Positions 28,805-36,653 of a stretch of DNA of 64,000 nucleotides are shown here, piece after piece (position 1 is the first letter of the stretch; each line of letters starts with the position of its first letter). Made by a program: the position numbers and the translations under genes. The stretch is from Candidatus Thiodiazotropha sp. (ex Codakia rugifera) (GTDB lineage: Bacteria; Pseudomonadota; Gammaproteobacteria; Chromatiales; Chromatiaceae), in NCBI GenBank assembly GCA_025656675.1, contig JAHXHN010000005.1, positions 1 through 64,000 of the forward strand, read 5' to 3'. The notes beneath the pieces are model-generated. The model was not told where the DNA came from and ran no database searches. It saw only the letters and a program-made list of their open reading frames with translations.

Positions 28805-30103
28805 GTGAAGGCAAAGTCCTTAACTTACGAGGAACGGCTGGCAGCATTGATGCAACAGTCGGGCATCGAGCGGCTCGACAGTCACCACCAGCAATTCATT
28901 CAACAACAGGCCTTGGCTTTTCGCTTCACCCAGCAGGAGTTGCGACAGCTTTGTGATATTGCCACTGACCTGACAATGTGGGGTGAGGCAGGTTTAAATG
29001 AAGTCTGGCCGGAGATTGACAGCGAAAATCTTGCGCCCAAGCAACGGCGACAAAAGCTGTTGCAACAGCTGCGTAACCACTGGTTGCAGTTGAAGGAGCA
29101 ACCAAACAGCTACCCGGCCCTCCCGATAGCACCGGCCCACGATACACAACGCATCAAACGGACTCATACCGAAAAAACGAAACTGGCACTTGGACGCTGC
29201 CCGGTGGCGTCGTCACGGACCCGCTGCTGTAACCTGATGACCCTGGATGCGGTTGAGAACTGCGGTTTTGACTGCAGCTACTGCAGTATTCAATCCTTCT
29301 ATCATGGCGATGAAGTGCGTTTCGACAGCCGCTTTGGCGAAAAACTGGCCCAGCTCGAGGTCGATCCGGACAGGTTCTACCATATCGGTACAGGTCAATC
29401 TTCAGACTCCCTGATGTGGGGCAATCAGGCCGGGATACTGGATGCATTGCTCGATTTCGCACGATGCCATCCCAACGTTATGTTGGAACTGAAGACAAAA
29501 TCAAAAAACATCAGCCATCTGCTGAAGACGGATAATCCGCCGAATCTACTCTGTACCTGGTCCCTCAATACCCCCACCCTGATTGCAAACGAAGAGCACC
29601 TGACCGCCACCCTGGATGAACGATTGAGAGCGGCGCGTCGACTGGCGGATCGTGGGGTGCTGGTCGGCTTTCACTTTCATCCCATGATCCACTACCAAGG
29701 GTGGCGTGATGATTATGCTGCCCTGTTTCAACGCTTGGTCGAAGAGTTTTCAGCTGATGAAGTGGTGCTGGTATCGCTGGGCACCCTGACCTATATCAAG
29801 CCTGTCATCAAGCAGTTGCGGACCCGTAAAGGGTTTCGCAGCAAGATCCTGCAGATGCCGATGGTCGAGAGTGACGGCAAACTCTCCTATCCACAGGCCA
29901 TCAAGCAGGAAATGTTCAGCTTTGCCTATCAGTCGCTGCGGGCCTGGCATGATAAGGTTTTTTTCTATCTGTGCATGGAGAATCATCATCTCTGGCAGCC
30001 TGTGTTTGGCTATGATTATCCATCCAATCCGGCTTTTGAAGAGGCCATGAAACAAGCCTATCTGAGTAAAATTAGAAATGTTAGGGGTCGTGGTGAGCGT
30101 TGA
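28805..30103 (+). CDS. Spore photoproduct lyase-like radical SAM protein
   Basis: A 432-aa radical SAM protein of the SplB-like family. The cluster motif is the unusual CxxxCxxC, seen as ENCGFDCSYCSIQSFYH near residue 155 with further Cys at TRCCNL just before it. Later parts are IGTGQSSDSLMWGNQAGILDALLDFARCHPNVMLELKTKSKNI and VLVGFHFHPMIHYQGWRDDY, typical of SPL. True spore photoproduct lyases repair spore DNA; this organism is not a spore former, so its substrate is probably another UV or nucleic-acid lesion (inference). It starts at GTG 28805, 9 bp after der, and overlaps the putP start by 11 bases. N-terminal ~140 aa is a helical extension. Confidence 0.82.
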   Translation: MKAKSLTYEERLAALMQQSGIERLDSHHQQFIQQQALAFRFTQQELRQLCDIATDLTMWGEAGLNEVWPEIDSENLAPKQRRQKLLQQLRNHWLQLKEQPNSYPALPIAPAHDTQRIKRTHTEKTKLALGRCPVASSRTRCCNLMTLDAVENCGFDCSYCSIQSFYHGDEVRFDSRFGEKLAQLEVDPDRFYHIGTGQSSDSLMWGNQAGILDALLDFARCHPNVMLELKTKSKNISHLLKTDNPPNLLCTWSLNTPTLIANEEHLTATLDERLRAARRLADRGVLVGFHFHPMIHYQGWRDDYAALFQRLVEEFSADEVVLVSLGTLTYIKPVIKQLRTRKGFRSKILQMPMVESDGKLSYPQAIKQEMFSFAYQSLRAWHDKVFFYLCMENHHLWQPVFGYDYPSNPAFEEAMKQAYLSKIRNVRGRGER

Positions 30104-31535
30104 TCAACTGCTAGTCGGAGCGAGCTTTTTCTTTTATCTGCTGGTGATCATGATCATTGGCATCGTCGCCTGGCGTCGAACCCGAAATCTATCCGATTTT
30201 GTACTGGGGGGCAGGCAACTGGGGAGTTGGGTCGCTGCCCTCAGTGCCAGTGCCTCTGATATGAGCGGTTGGCTGCTGCTGGGATTGCCGGGTTACGCCT
30301 ACCTTGCAGGTCTGGAGTCGGTCTGGCTTGCCCTCGGTCTGCTGATCGGCACCTGGCTCAACTGGCGATTGGTGGCGGCAAGACTGCGCAGGGCCTCCGA
30401 AGCGGCGGGGAATGCACTCACCCTGCCTGAGTACCTGTCGAACCAATTTAACGATACCAGTGGTCTGATACGTGTCTCATCATCCTTTTTCGTACTGCTG
30501 TTCTTTCTCTTTTATACCAGTTCGGGGCTGGTAGCCGGAGGCAAGCTGTTCGAGGCGGTATTCGGTCTACCCTATCTCTGGGCGGTAGCCTCGGGTGCAT
30601 TGATCATCATTCTCTACACTGCATTTGGCGGTTTTCTGGCCGTCTCCTGGACCGACCTGTTTCAGGGCTTGTTGATGCTGCTGGCACTGGTTGCCATACC
30701 CTTGTTTGCCTTGGCAGAGATGGGTGGCATTGACAATTTCATCACAACAGTCAGTGAGCAGAACAGACAGCTGCTCAATCCATTGACCGACAAGTCGGGC
30801 CAGCCGCTGGGTATGATCGCCATTGTCTCCCTGATGGCCTGGGGCTTGGGTTACTTCGGGCAACCCCATATCCTGGCCCGATTCAAGGCTATCAAGCACG
30901 CAGACCATGTTCCCCAAGCCCGCATGATTGCCGTGAGTTGGGTATTCGTGACACTCACCGCAGCCTGTCTGGTGGGACTGATGGGTATCCCGTTATTCGA
31001 AACGCCGCTGGAGGATGCGGAAAAGGTCTTTATTCGACTGGTTGATCTACTTTTTCACCCACTATTGGCCGGTATCTGTCTGGCAGCGATTCTGGCCGCC
31101 ATTATGAGTACCGCTGACTCCCAGCTATTGGTCTCATCCAGTACCTTTACCGGTGATTTGTATCGATTGTTATTACGAAAACAGGTGAGTGAACGCGAAC
31201 TGATTATCGTAGGACGACTAGCGGTAATGGTGATCGCCCTGGTGGCGTTCCTGCTGGCAATGGATCGTGATAACAAAGTGCTCGATCTGGTGGCTTATGC
31301 CTGGGCCGGATTCGGTGCCGCTTTCGGTCCGGCCGTGTTGCTCTCACTCTACTGGAAGGGGATGAATCGTTGGGGGGCGCTGGCAGGTATTGTGACCGGA
31401 GGACTGACCGTGGTCATATGGAAACCGCTACAGGGTGGTTTGTTTGATCTCTATGAAATTGTGCCGGGGTTTCTGGCGTCACTGCTGGTGATTGTGTTGG
31501 TTAGTTCGATGACAAAAAATCGGTTCTACCCCTGA
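30093..31535 (+). CDS. putP: Sodium/proline (SSS family) symporter
   Basis: Multi-pass sodium:solute symporter close to PutP of E. coli. About 480 aa with 12-13 hydrophobic segments. It carries the family motif RRTRNLSDFVLGGRQLGSWVAALSASASDMSGWLLLGLPGYAYL (Na site region), the AFGGFLAVSWTDLFQGLLML segment and FGPAVLLSLYWKGMNRWGALAG. Two starts compete: ATG at 30078 and GTG at 30093. The GTG, placed after AGGGG and giving a VSVDQLLVGASFF N-terminus aligned with PutP, is preferred; the overlap with the upstream gene is 11 bases. Proline or another osmolyte is the likely solute, useful in a marine or host setting. Confidence 0.88.
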   Translation: MSVDQLLVGASFFFYLLVIMIIGIVAWRRTRNLSDFVLGGRQLGSWVAALSASASDMSGWLLLGLPGYAYLAGLESVWLALGLLIGTWLNWRLVAARLRRASEAAGNALTLPEYLSNQFNDTSGLIRVSSSFFVLLFFLFYTSSGLVAGGKLFEAVFGLPYLWAVASGALIIILYTAFGGFLAVSWTDLFQGLLMLLALVAIPLFALAEMGGIDNFITTVSEQNRQLLNPLTDKSGQPLGMIAIVSLMAWGLGYFGQPHILARFKAIKHADHVPQARMIAVSWVFVTLTAACLVGLMGIPLFETPLEDAEKVFIRLVDLLFHPLLAGICLAAILAAIMSTADSQLLVSSSTFTGDLYRLLLRKQVSERELIIVGRLAVMVIALVAFLLAMDRDNKVLDLVAYAWAGFGAAFGPAVLLSLYWKGMNRWGALAGIVTGGLTVVIWKPLQGGLFDLYEIVPGFLASLLVIVLVSSMTKNRFYP

Positions 31536-32257
31536 TTGAATGGGTTAGAAGGGCCGGTACAACGACTTATCCAACAGATCAGTATTAAGTGTCCGCGAAT
31601 GAACATGAATTAACACGAATATGATGAGAATGCCTTATCTGGAACACCATGTACGTGACTAATTTAATTCCAAGAATACTTTCATGACTGATAACCATAG
31701 AGCAGGCTCTATGCAGTACATGGATAGATCTGAGTATTCCTGACGTATCTATAGCCTAACGGCTCCTTTCTCGAGTATTTACACCCAAGTGCATAAGGCA
31801 GATAAACTGGTGTCAGACCATTTTGGATATCCTGAGCATGGAATACACGGACGCGCTCAAAATGCGCTTACAAAGGTTTTCCAGCAACCTGAGCAACATC
31901 GGTCGTCTGGATTTCCACTCTTTTTCCGTTCCGATAGTCACTTCGAATCTCTCAAAATCAACGTCCTTGATACGATGCCTGATTGCCTCCATCAGATGGA
32001 GCTTTTTGGATGAGTACATTGTCCTATTTGCTCCTTGAATTACCGACCTGTTTTTTTACAGGAAGGTGCTTTTTACTATCGAGGTTTAAAAGTGGTGTTG
32101 ATTTTTATTGGACAGATTTGTCCTGTTGTAACAGGACATTTCTGACATGCAATTGTAGTTAGCATACCCAGCTACTCATGAAGAGTGTCAATTATTTTAA
32201 GGTAAGATCATATTGACGAATAGGTCTTTTATAATTTCTATACTTGATGCTTACAAG
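31536..32257. other. Gene-poor interval with a strong palindrome
   Basis: Most of these 722 bases hold no convincing gene. Two items stand out. First, a perfect 9-bp inverted repeat at 32119-32138 (TGTCCTGTT-gt-AACAGGACA), which looks like an operator. Second, a 68-codon minus-strand frame, 32019-31813, starting MYSSKKLHLMEAIRHRIKDV, with AAGGAG 11 bases before its ATG; its helix-rich product matches no family I know. The palindrome lies 100 bases upstream of that frame, so the two might belong together. I see nothing else. Confidence 0.35.
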
Positions 32258-32680
32258 TCAGTCTGACTCCATATTTGATTCCGGAGATACAAACTGAACG
32301 ATGCTGCCGGAGACCGGTGGTGTGAAAATAGTGGTGACAAACAGATTCCAGCTGAGCGGGCGAATACGGTTCCACGGCGCCAATGATAAAACCCGTGCAA
32401 GCGGACAGTAACCGGTGGTCAGCAATGCTGTGGTTCCGAGTAACTGTATCCAGTGTATCCAGCCCAAAAATGCCACCTGCCCGAGTGTCAACAGGACGAG
32501 ATAGCCGATGCGTATTTGCATTGGAAAAAGGATGATACCTGGCTGCAATATTAAAAAATGAACGCTATGGACTATGGTCACACCCATAGCCAGATAGAGC
32601 ACGTATGGTGAAATGAGTAGTCCGGCAGCCAGAAAAATGTTGGTTAAAAGCCAATAGTAATAAATAGTACGTTCGTTCAT
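32258..32680 (-). CDS. Hypothetical integral membrane protein
   Basis: A 140-aa protein with three or four hydrophobic segments: YYYWLLTNIFLAAGLLISPYVLYLAMGVTIVHSVHFLIL, IGYLVLLTLGQVAFLGWIHWIQLLGTTALLTTGY and a C-terminal LFVTTIFTPP part. I do not recognise the family. It lies 63 bp downstream of the tautomerase gene on the same strand and probably shares its transcript, and so the HxlR-type control upstream. Confidence 0.6.
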   Translation of the reverse strand: MNERTIYYYWLLTNIFLAAGLLISPYVLYLAMGVTIVHSVHFLILQPGIILFPMQIRIGYLVLLTLGQVAFLGWIHWIQLLGTTALLTTGYCPLARVLSLAPWNRIRPLSWNLFVTTIFTPPVSGSIVQFVSPESNMESD

Positions 32681-32743
32681 TTAAAGTTTCCTTATCTTCA
32701 ATTATTTAGATAAGGGCCGGGGTTTTTCACCCCGGCCAACTGT

Positions 32744-32968
32744 TCAGGCAGCTTGACCTTTTTGCAGTTCATGCACCATTGCCGCCGTCATGGCATTGCC
32801 AGCGATTCCCCACTGTCCTTCAGGGACTTCTTCAATCTTGACCCAGGTAACAGGACGCATCGCTTCGCCTTCGATAGCAACCATGGCATCGGTCAGTTTT
32901 TTGATCATTTCTACTTTTTCTTCAGTAGTAAATACATTTTCAATCAGGTTTACAGTAATAAGTGGCAT
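32744..32968 (-). CDS. 4-oxalocrotonate tautomerase family protein
   Basis: A 74-aa small tautomerase. After removal of Met the N-terminal proline (PLITVNL) is the catalytic base of this superfamily. The VEMIKKLTDAMVAIEGEAMRPVTWVKIEEVPEGQWGIAG pattern is that of 4-OT/YwhB-type proteins. The substrate is unknown. It is divergent from an HxlR regulator, the usual layout for redox- or quinone-responsive units, and is followed by a membrane protein gene. Confidence 0.88.
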   Translation of the reverse strand: MPLITVNLIENVFTTEEKVEMIKKLTDAMVAIEGEAMRPVTWVKIEEVPEGQWGIAGNAMTAAMVHELQKGQAA

Positions 32969-33064
32969 AATAGTTTCTCCAGTAATTAAAAGTTAAATTA
33001 ATATCAGGTGGTTGTTTTTCCTGATGTAAATAGATTAGCGATTAGCTCTGGATCAAACTACTTC

Positions 33065-33119
33065 GTTGGGTGTAGCATCCAACTACATATTCTGGAGTAA
33101 GCAACTACTCATCGAGTAG
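33065..33119. promoter_or_regulatory. Putative HxlR operator region
   Basis: Between the divergent tautomerase and HxlR genes are two inverted repeats: GTTGG...CCAAC overlapped with TGTAG...CTACA (33065-33087), and CTACT-catcg-AGTAG (33105-33119). HxlR proteins bind short palindromes of this kind next to their own gene. The assignment is from position only. Confidence 0.4.
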
Positions 33120-33143
33120 AAATAACAATAAAGCGGAGAGAGT

Positions 33144-33827
33144 ATGGAATACGGTCAATTTTGTCCTGTCGCCAAGGCCATGGAGCTGCTGGGTGAAAAA
33201 TGGACGGTCCTCATATTGCGCGAACTGCATATGGGTGCCTCACGTTTTAATGAGCTACAGAGAGGGCTGTGCCTGATTTCCCCCACCATACTGACTAAAC
33301 GTTTGAATGATCTGGCTGACGCTGAAATTATTTTACGAAAAAAAATTCCGGGGCAGCGTGGTTATGAATATTTTCTTACCGAGGCTGGTAAAGAAACCCT
33401 GCCACTGATCAAAACCATTGGTGAATGGGGTATGCGCTGGGCGAGAGGCGATATCAGGGATAGCGAGCTGGATGTGGAGCTATTAATGGTGTATCTACAA
33501 CGTAGTTTAAAAACCGAAAACCTGCCGGGCAATCAGTCTATCATTCGTTTTCGTTTCACTGATCTGGAAAAGCTCAATAACTGGTGGCTGATCGTCAAGG
33601 GCTGTAATGTCGATATCTGCCTGGAAGATCCAGGCTATGATGTTGATGTCTATTTCACCACCGATCTGCGCACCATGATCAACTGCTGGATGGGCGATGA
33701 GACCTATAAATCCGCTATTTCTGATAAGCGGTTGACCTTGGTTGGCCCTTCGGCCCTGACCCGTAATGTGCAACACTGGATTTCAGACAGCATCTTTGCC
33801 GGCATTCCTCCTGCGCGACAGATTTAG
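33144..33827 (+). CDS. HxlR family transcriptional regulator
   Basis: A 227-aa winged-helix regulator. The N-terminal ~100 aa follow the HxlR pattern: FCPVAKAMELLGEKWTVLILRELHMGASRFNELQRGLCLISPTILTKRLNDLADAEIILRKKIPGQRGYEYFLTEAGKETLPLIKTIGEWGMRW. An extra C-terminal domain of ~110 aa (RFRFTDLEKLNNWWLIVKGCNVDICLEDPGYDVDVYFTTDLRTMINCWMGDETYKSAISDKRLTLVGPSALTRNVQHWI) looks like an SCP2-type lipid-binding fold, which could sense a hydrophobic ligand (inference). It starts at ATG after GCGGAGAGAG. The divergent neighbour is a tautomerase. Confidence 0.88.
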   Translation: MEYGQFCPVAKAMELLGEKWTVLILRELHMGASRFNELQRGLCLISPTILTKRLNDLADAEIILRKKIPGQRGYEYFLTEAGKETLPLIKTIGEWGMRWARGDIRDSELDVELLMVYLQRSLKTENLPGNQSIIRFRFTDLEKLNNWWLIVKGCNVDICLEDPGYDVDVYFTTDLRTMINCWMGDETYKSAISDKRLTLVGPSALTRNVQHWISDSIFAGIPPARQI

Positions 33828-33836
33828 AGGAAATAG

Positions 33837-33880
33837 AAAAGGGGTTAAATAGAAAAGGGGTCAGTACCCTTTAACCTTTT
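33837..33880. repeat. Inverted repeat between HxlR gene and VOC gene
   Basis: An outer pair AAAAGGGGTTAAA/TTTAACCTTTT encloses AAAGGGG-tcagtac-CCTTT. The GGGGTCAGTACCC core resembles a palindromic word repeated in many gammaproteobacterial genomes next to transposase-type genes. It could be a terminator or a REP-like element. Confidence 0.4.
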
Positions 33881-33966
33881 GTTGATGCAATCAATTTACA
33901 TTACCATAGGCTACAGTGGTTGCTCGCTTTCGCTCAGTTCCACTGAGCCAGATCTGTATAGAAAAT

Positions 33967-34356
33967 ATGAACATTTCCAACATTGATCATATAGTTCTGA
34001 CGGTTAAGGATATTGACGTGACTCTTGAATTTTATGAGTCTGTGCTTGGAATGGCCGTAGAAACATTTGGTGAGGATCGGGTTGCTCTGAAATTCGGAAA
34101 TAAAAAAATCAATCTCCACAAGCACGGCCATGAATTTGAGCCAAAGGCAAAAACGCCGACGCCTGGTTCAGGGGATTTGTGTTTTATAACTGAAACAGAG
34201 TTGAAAGTTGCAATGGCTCATGTAAAAAGCAAGGGAATTGTTATCCTGGAAGGCCCTGTCTCAAGAACAGGAGCAACTGGTCCAATTGTATCTTTTTATT
34301 TCAGAGATCCAGACGGTAATTTAGTTGAAGTGGCAAATCATGAAAAAAGCACATAA
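33967..34356 (+). CDS. VOC (glyoxalase/bleomycin resistance fold) protein, possible integron cassette
   Basis: A 129-aa protein of the vicinal oxygen chelate superfamily, starting MNISNIDHIVLTVKDIDVTLEFYESVLGMAVETFGEDRVALKFG and ending FYFRDPDGNLVEVANHEKST. The His near the start (IDHIVLTV) and the Glu at NLVEVA fit the metal-binding pattern. The ATG at 33967 is chosen; a GTG at 33916 would add an unlikely tail. AT content is higher than in neighbours. Its stop codon TAA lies inside the left arm of an attC-like site, as in integron cassettes. An upstream hairpin (33909-33949, GGCTACAGTGG/CCACTGAGCC) precedes it. The substrate is unknown. Confidence 0.8.
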   Translation: MNISNIDHIVLTVKDIDVTLEFYESVLGMAVETFGEDRVALKFGNKKINLHKHGHEFEPKAKTPTPGSGDLCFITETELKVAMAHVKSKGIVILEGPVSRTGATGPIVSFYFRDPDGNLVEVANHEKST

Positions 34357-34438
34357 CAAGGCGAATGCACTCGGACGGCAAAAAGCGCCGCTCCTTCGTC
34401 GCTCTGCTTTTTTCCTCCGGTGATTTGCGGTGTTAGAA
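34353..34438 (+). mobile_element. attC-like recombination site (integron cassette end)
   Basis: The ~86-base region from ATAACAAGGCG to GCGGTGTTAGAAC folds as an imperfect hairpin. Left arm words TAACA, AATGCAC, TCGGACGGCAAAAAGC pair with the right arm GCTTTTTTCC, TCCGGTGATT, GCGGTGTTAG, leaving single extra bases on one side. These features match integron attC sites: R'' and R' boxes of AAC/GTT type, short unpaired bases, and a variable loop. The VOC stop codon lies in the left box. No intI or second site is in the window, so this would be an isolated cassette or a relic. Confidence 0.55.
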
Positions 34439-34471
34439 CACTTATAAATGTATACGGGTGTATTTTAAAAC

Positions 34472-34594
34472 ATGAGTGGACAGAGAAAGGCCTTATTTGT
34501 ATTTACGGCCTTATGGATAGCAGTATTCCTTTTATTTCTGCTTCCTGTAGCTGCAAATAGCTCGCCGTTGACTTGGCCCGCAGCAAATAATTAA
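34472..34594 (+). CDS. Possible small single-pass membrane protein
   Basis: A 40-codon frame (MSGQRKALFVFTALWIAVFL..., TAA at 34592) with one strong transmembrane stretch, residues ~7-27. It has no recognisable ribosome site. It lies just after the attC-like site and could be a second cassette-type product or a chance frame. No family known to me. Confidence 0.3.
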   Translation: MSGQRKALFVFTALWIAVFLLFLLPVAANSSPLTWPAANN

Positions 34595-34813
34595 GACAAC
34601 CAATCTAATAACCCAATACAAAAACGTTATTGACGGTGCTGACTAACTGAGTGCTTGTAAGGGACAAAACTAGCCACTATCAGAGTGGACTAGAAAGACA
34701 TATGAAAAAATATCGATGATGCTGCAATTACATCGCAAAATGAAAAATCGTATGCAGCGTCACACCTCAGCCCATACTGATCAGCCGAATTAAATGAGTG
34801 AATTAATTGTTGC

Positions 34814-35022
34814 TACATCAATAACTGCTGACATACAGTCAGATTGGGCGTTCTGCGATAGCCTAATTTCTGACAGGCTGCCTTGAGGCTATGTACGGTA
34901 CCAACCAAGCTTTTAAACCGACTTTCAAAATTCTGTGTCATATAGAGCCAGTGTTTGGGATCGATCTGCAAACGTTCCAGTATTCGTGGCAGGTTGTCGG
35001 GAACTTTGGAAGGGTGTCTTGA
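34814..35022 (-). pseudogene. Remnant of a transposase-like gene
   Basis: On the minus strand a ~65-codon stretch reads KVPDNLPRILERLQIDPKHW then MTQNFESRFKSLVGTVHSL and ends in a stop at 34814-34816. An upstream in-frame stop (near 35020) and no start before an internal ATG mark it as broken. The sequence has the look of the C-terminal end of an insertion-sequence-encoded protein. The identification is tentative; the rest is missing. Confidence 0.35.
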
Positions 35023-35072
35023 TTAACCTGTTAACTGACTTGATTAACTTTTTGATCGCGAACAAATGAATG

Positions 35073-35100
35073 TGGGCCAGAGTCGGCAGACTCTGGCCCA
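35073..35100 (-). terminator. Hairpin after the Gly-rich lipoprotein gene
   Basis: Perfect 12-bp stem TGGGCCAGAGTC/GACTCTGGCCCA with a four-base loop, nine bases beyond the minus-strand stop codon. No long T-run follows on the minus strand. Confidence 0.6.
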
Positions 35101-35108
35101 GCTAAATA

Positions 35109-36326
35109 TCAATTCAATTTACAGCCTCGTCCTGAATAAGTGCCTGTGTTACCGTCCATGTCACTCCAACTGCCGCTGAGTGTGCCGGTTGTTTTGTTCA
35201 GAGTCCCGGTAATGGTGGCGTCAACTGCGTTGCCATCCATGATCTGTGCAACCAGAGAGGATCCGGTGAGCGAGCCGGTGAAGGACACGGTCTCATTCTC
35301 CGTACCGTCCGAAGCATATACGGTGTGTGCCACACCGGTTACATTGTCAGAGTTGTCAACATCGAAGGTAAACAGACCGTTGGAAGCGACGGGGGAACCT
35401 GCGTTGGACGCGAAGCTGCCGGTAAAGCGATAGCTAGCGTTTGTCGCACCTCCGATGCGGCTGCCAGAGAAGGAACCCGACTCAGCTGTAGAGGATAGAT
35501 TCCAGTTTCCGGATAGGCTGTTGGGGCTAGTGAATTGACCACTGAATGTGGCGCCTGAGGAGACATCCCCGCTGATGAAGGTGGCGCTCTGGTCGAAGCT
35601 GACAGCTGTGCTGCCGCTCAGGCTGAGCAGGCCGTCGAAGGCACTGTAGGCAAATCCGGACAAAAGGCCGGTGGAGGCATCGACCAATACACCGAAAGGA
35701 CCGCTGTCATCGCCACTGAATGTTCCACTATAGGCGCCGGCCCTGACGCAGCGCAGGGTGGTTTCCAGGTGGTTCTGTGCTGTGTTGGTGGTGGGTAGTG
35801 TATGGCTGGTACCGTCTGCAGATGACGCATCGGAGATAATCGTCACCAGTTCCGAAGACAAATTTCCAGTGGTGAAATCGACGGCTGACCAGTTTTCAGC
35901 AATCGCCTGTACCGCCGATGATACGGTGATACCGTTGCTGGGATCGCCATCTGTGTCGAGCATCAACAGAAAACGAACCAGGTTCAATACCTCAGTCGAA
36001 CTGCTGCTGCCGCCTGGGACCAGATCGATCGGGGTGATGACTGACTTGCCGGTGGCGCTACCCAGGGTCACATTGCCCAGGTTGAAGCTAACCGGCTGTC
36101 CCGTTTCATAAATGAAACTGCCGTCGCTGCCTGTGGTGCCACTCTGCGCCCCTGAAGTGTATGTGACCCCGGTAACGTTGTTATCCTTGAACACACCGGT
36201 AGCAGTCGTAGGCGTTGTACTGCCACCGCCCCCACCCCCTCCGCCGCCACAGGAGATAAGCAGTAAGAGTGAAAAAAATGAGAACAGTCTTGCGAGATAT
36301 GTGGTTAGCCTGAAAGTCATGCCCAT
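35109..36326 (-). CDS. Secreted lipoprotein with poly-glycine linker, unknown function
   Basis: A 405-aa lipoprotein. The signal sequence ends in LLISC, giving a lipid-modified Cys followed directly by nine glycines, encoded by a GC-rich run near 36228-36250. Next comes a carboxypeptidase-regulatory-like beta domain (GVTYTSGAQSGTTGSDGSFIYETGQPVSFNLGNVTLG), then a long Ser/Thr/Gly-rich beta-repeat region with recurrent GSFSGS, FTGSFASN, SGTFSGDDSG and TGTLSGSWSD units. This is a surface-exposed, repeat-built protein. The poly-Gly linker could vary in length by slipped-strand events. No known enzyme motif is seen. Confidence 0.7.
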   Translation of the reverse strand: MGMTFRLTTYLARLFSFFSLLLLISCGGGGGGGGGSTTPTTATGVFKDNNVTGVTYTSGAQSGTTGSDGSFIYETGQPVSFNLGNVTLGSATGKSVITPIDLVPGGSSSSTEVLNLVRFLLMLDTDGDPSNGITVSSAVQAIAENWSAVDFTTGNLSSELVTIISDASSADGTSHTLPTTNTAQNHLETTLRCVRAGAYSGTFSGDDSGPFGVLVDASTGLLSGFAYSAFDGLLSLSGSTAVSFDQSATFISGDVSSGATFSGQFTSPNSLSGNWNLSSTAESGSFSGSRIGGATNASYRFTGSFASNAGSPVASNGLFTFDVDNSDNVTGVAHTVYASDGTENETVSFTGSLTGSSLVAQIMDGNAVDATITGTLNKTTGTLSGSWSDMDGNTGTYSGRGCKLN

Positions 36327-36653
36327 CCTCCTCGTTTTTTAATTTTACCCCATGGGTGAGGATCTCAATATGTTATCGTCTTGATAGATTGTCAGAATTC
36401 CCCTCCCTGCCATCATTTGGAGTTTAGCAACTATTCAGACATTTATTCAGATACCGATCCTCAAACAATTCGCTTTAACAAGGTTGGTATCCAGTTCCAC
36501 ATCGGATGTTTGCATTAAAACCGGAAGTTTGTGCTAACGAATAGAATGGATCTCTTAATTACTGTTGAGTACTTTTTTACGCTGAAATTGCACCACATAT
36601 TTATTTACTCTGCGAGTCTGGGAAACACTGCGTTGCAAATTCTTTTCGATTTA
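36327..36653. other. Gap without gene
   Basis: No gene or clear RNA is seen in these ~330 AT-rich bases between two minus-strand genes. It must hold the promoter of neither on the far side; the lipoprotein gene's own promoter (just above 36326) is presumably here, but no clear -10/-35 pair was chosen. Confidence 0.3.
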
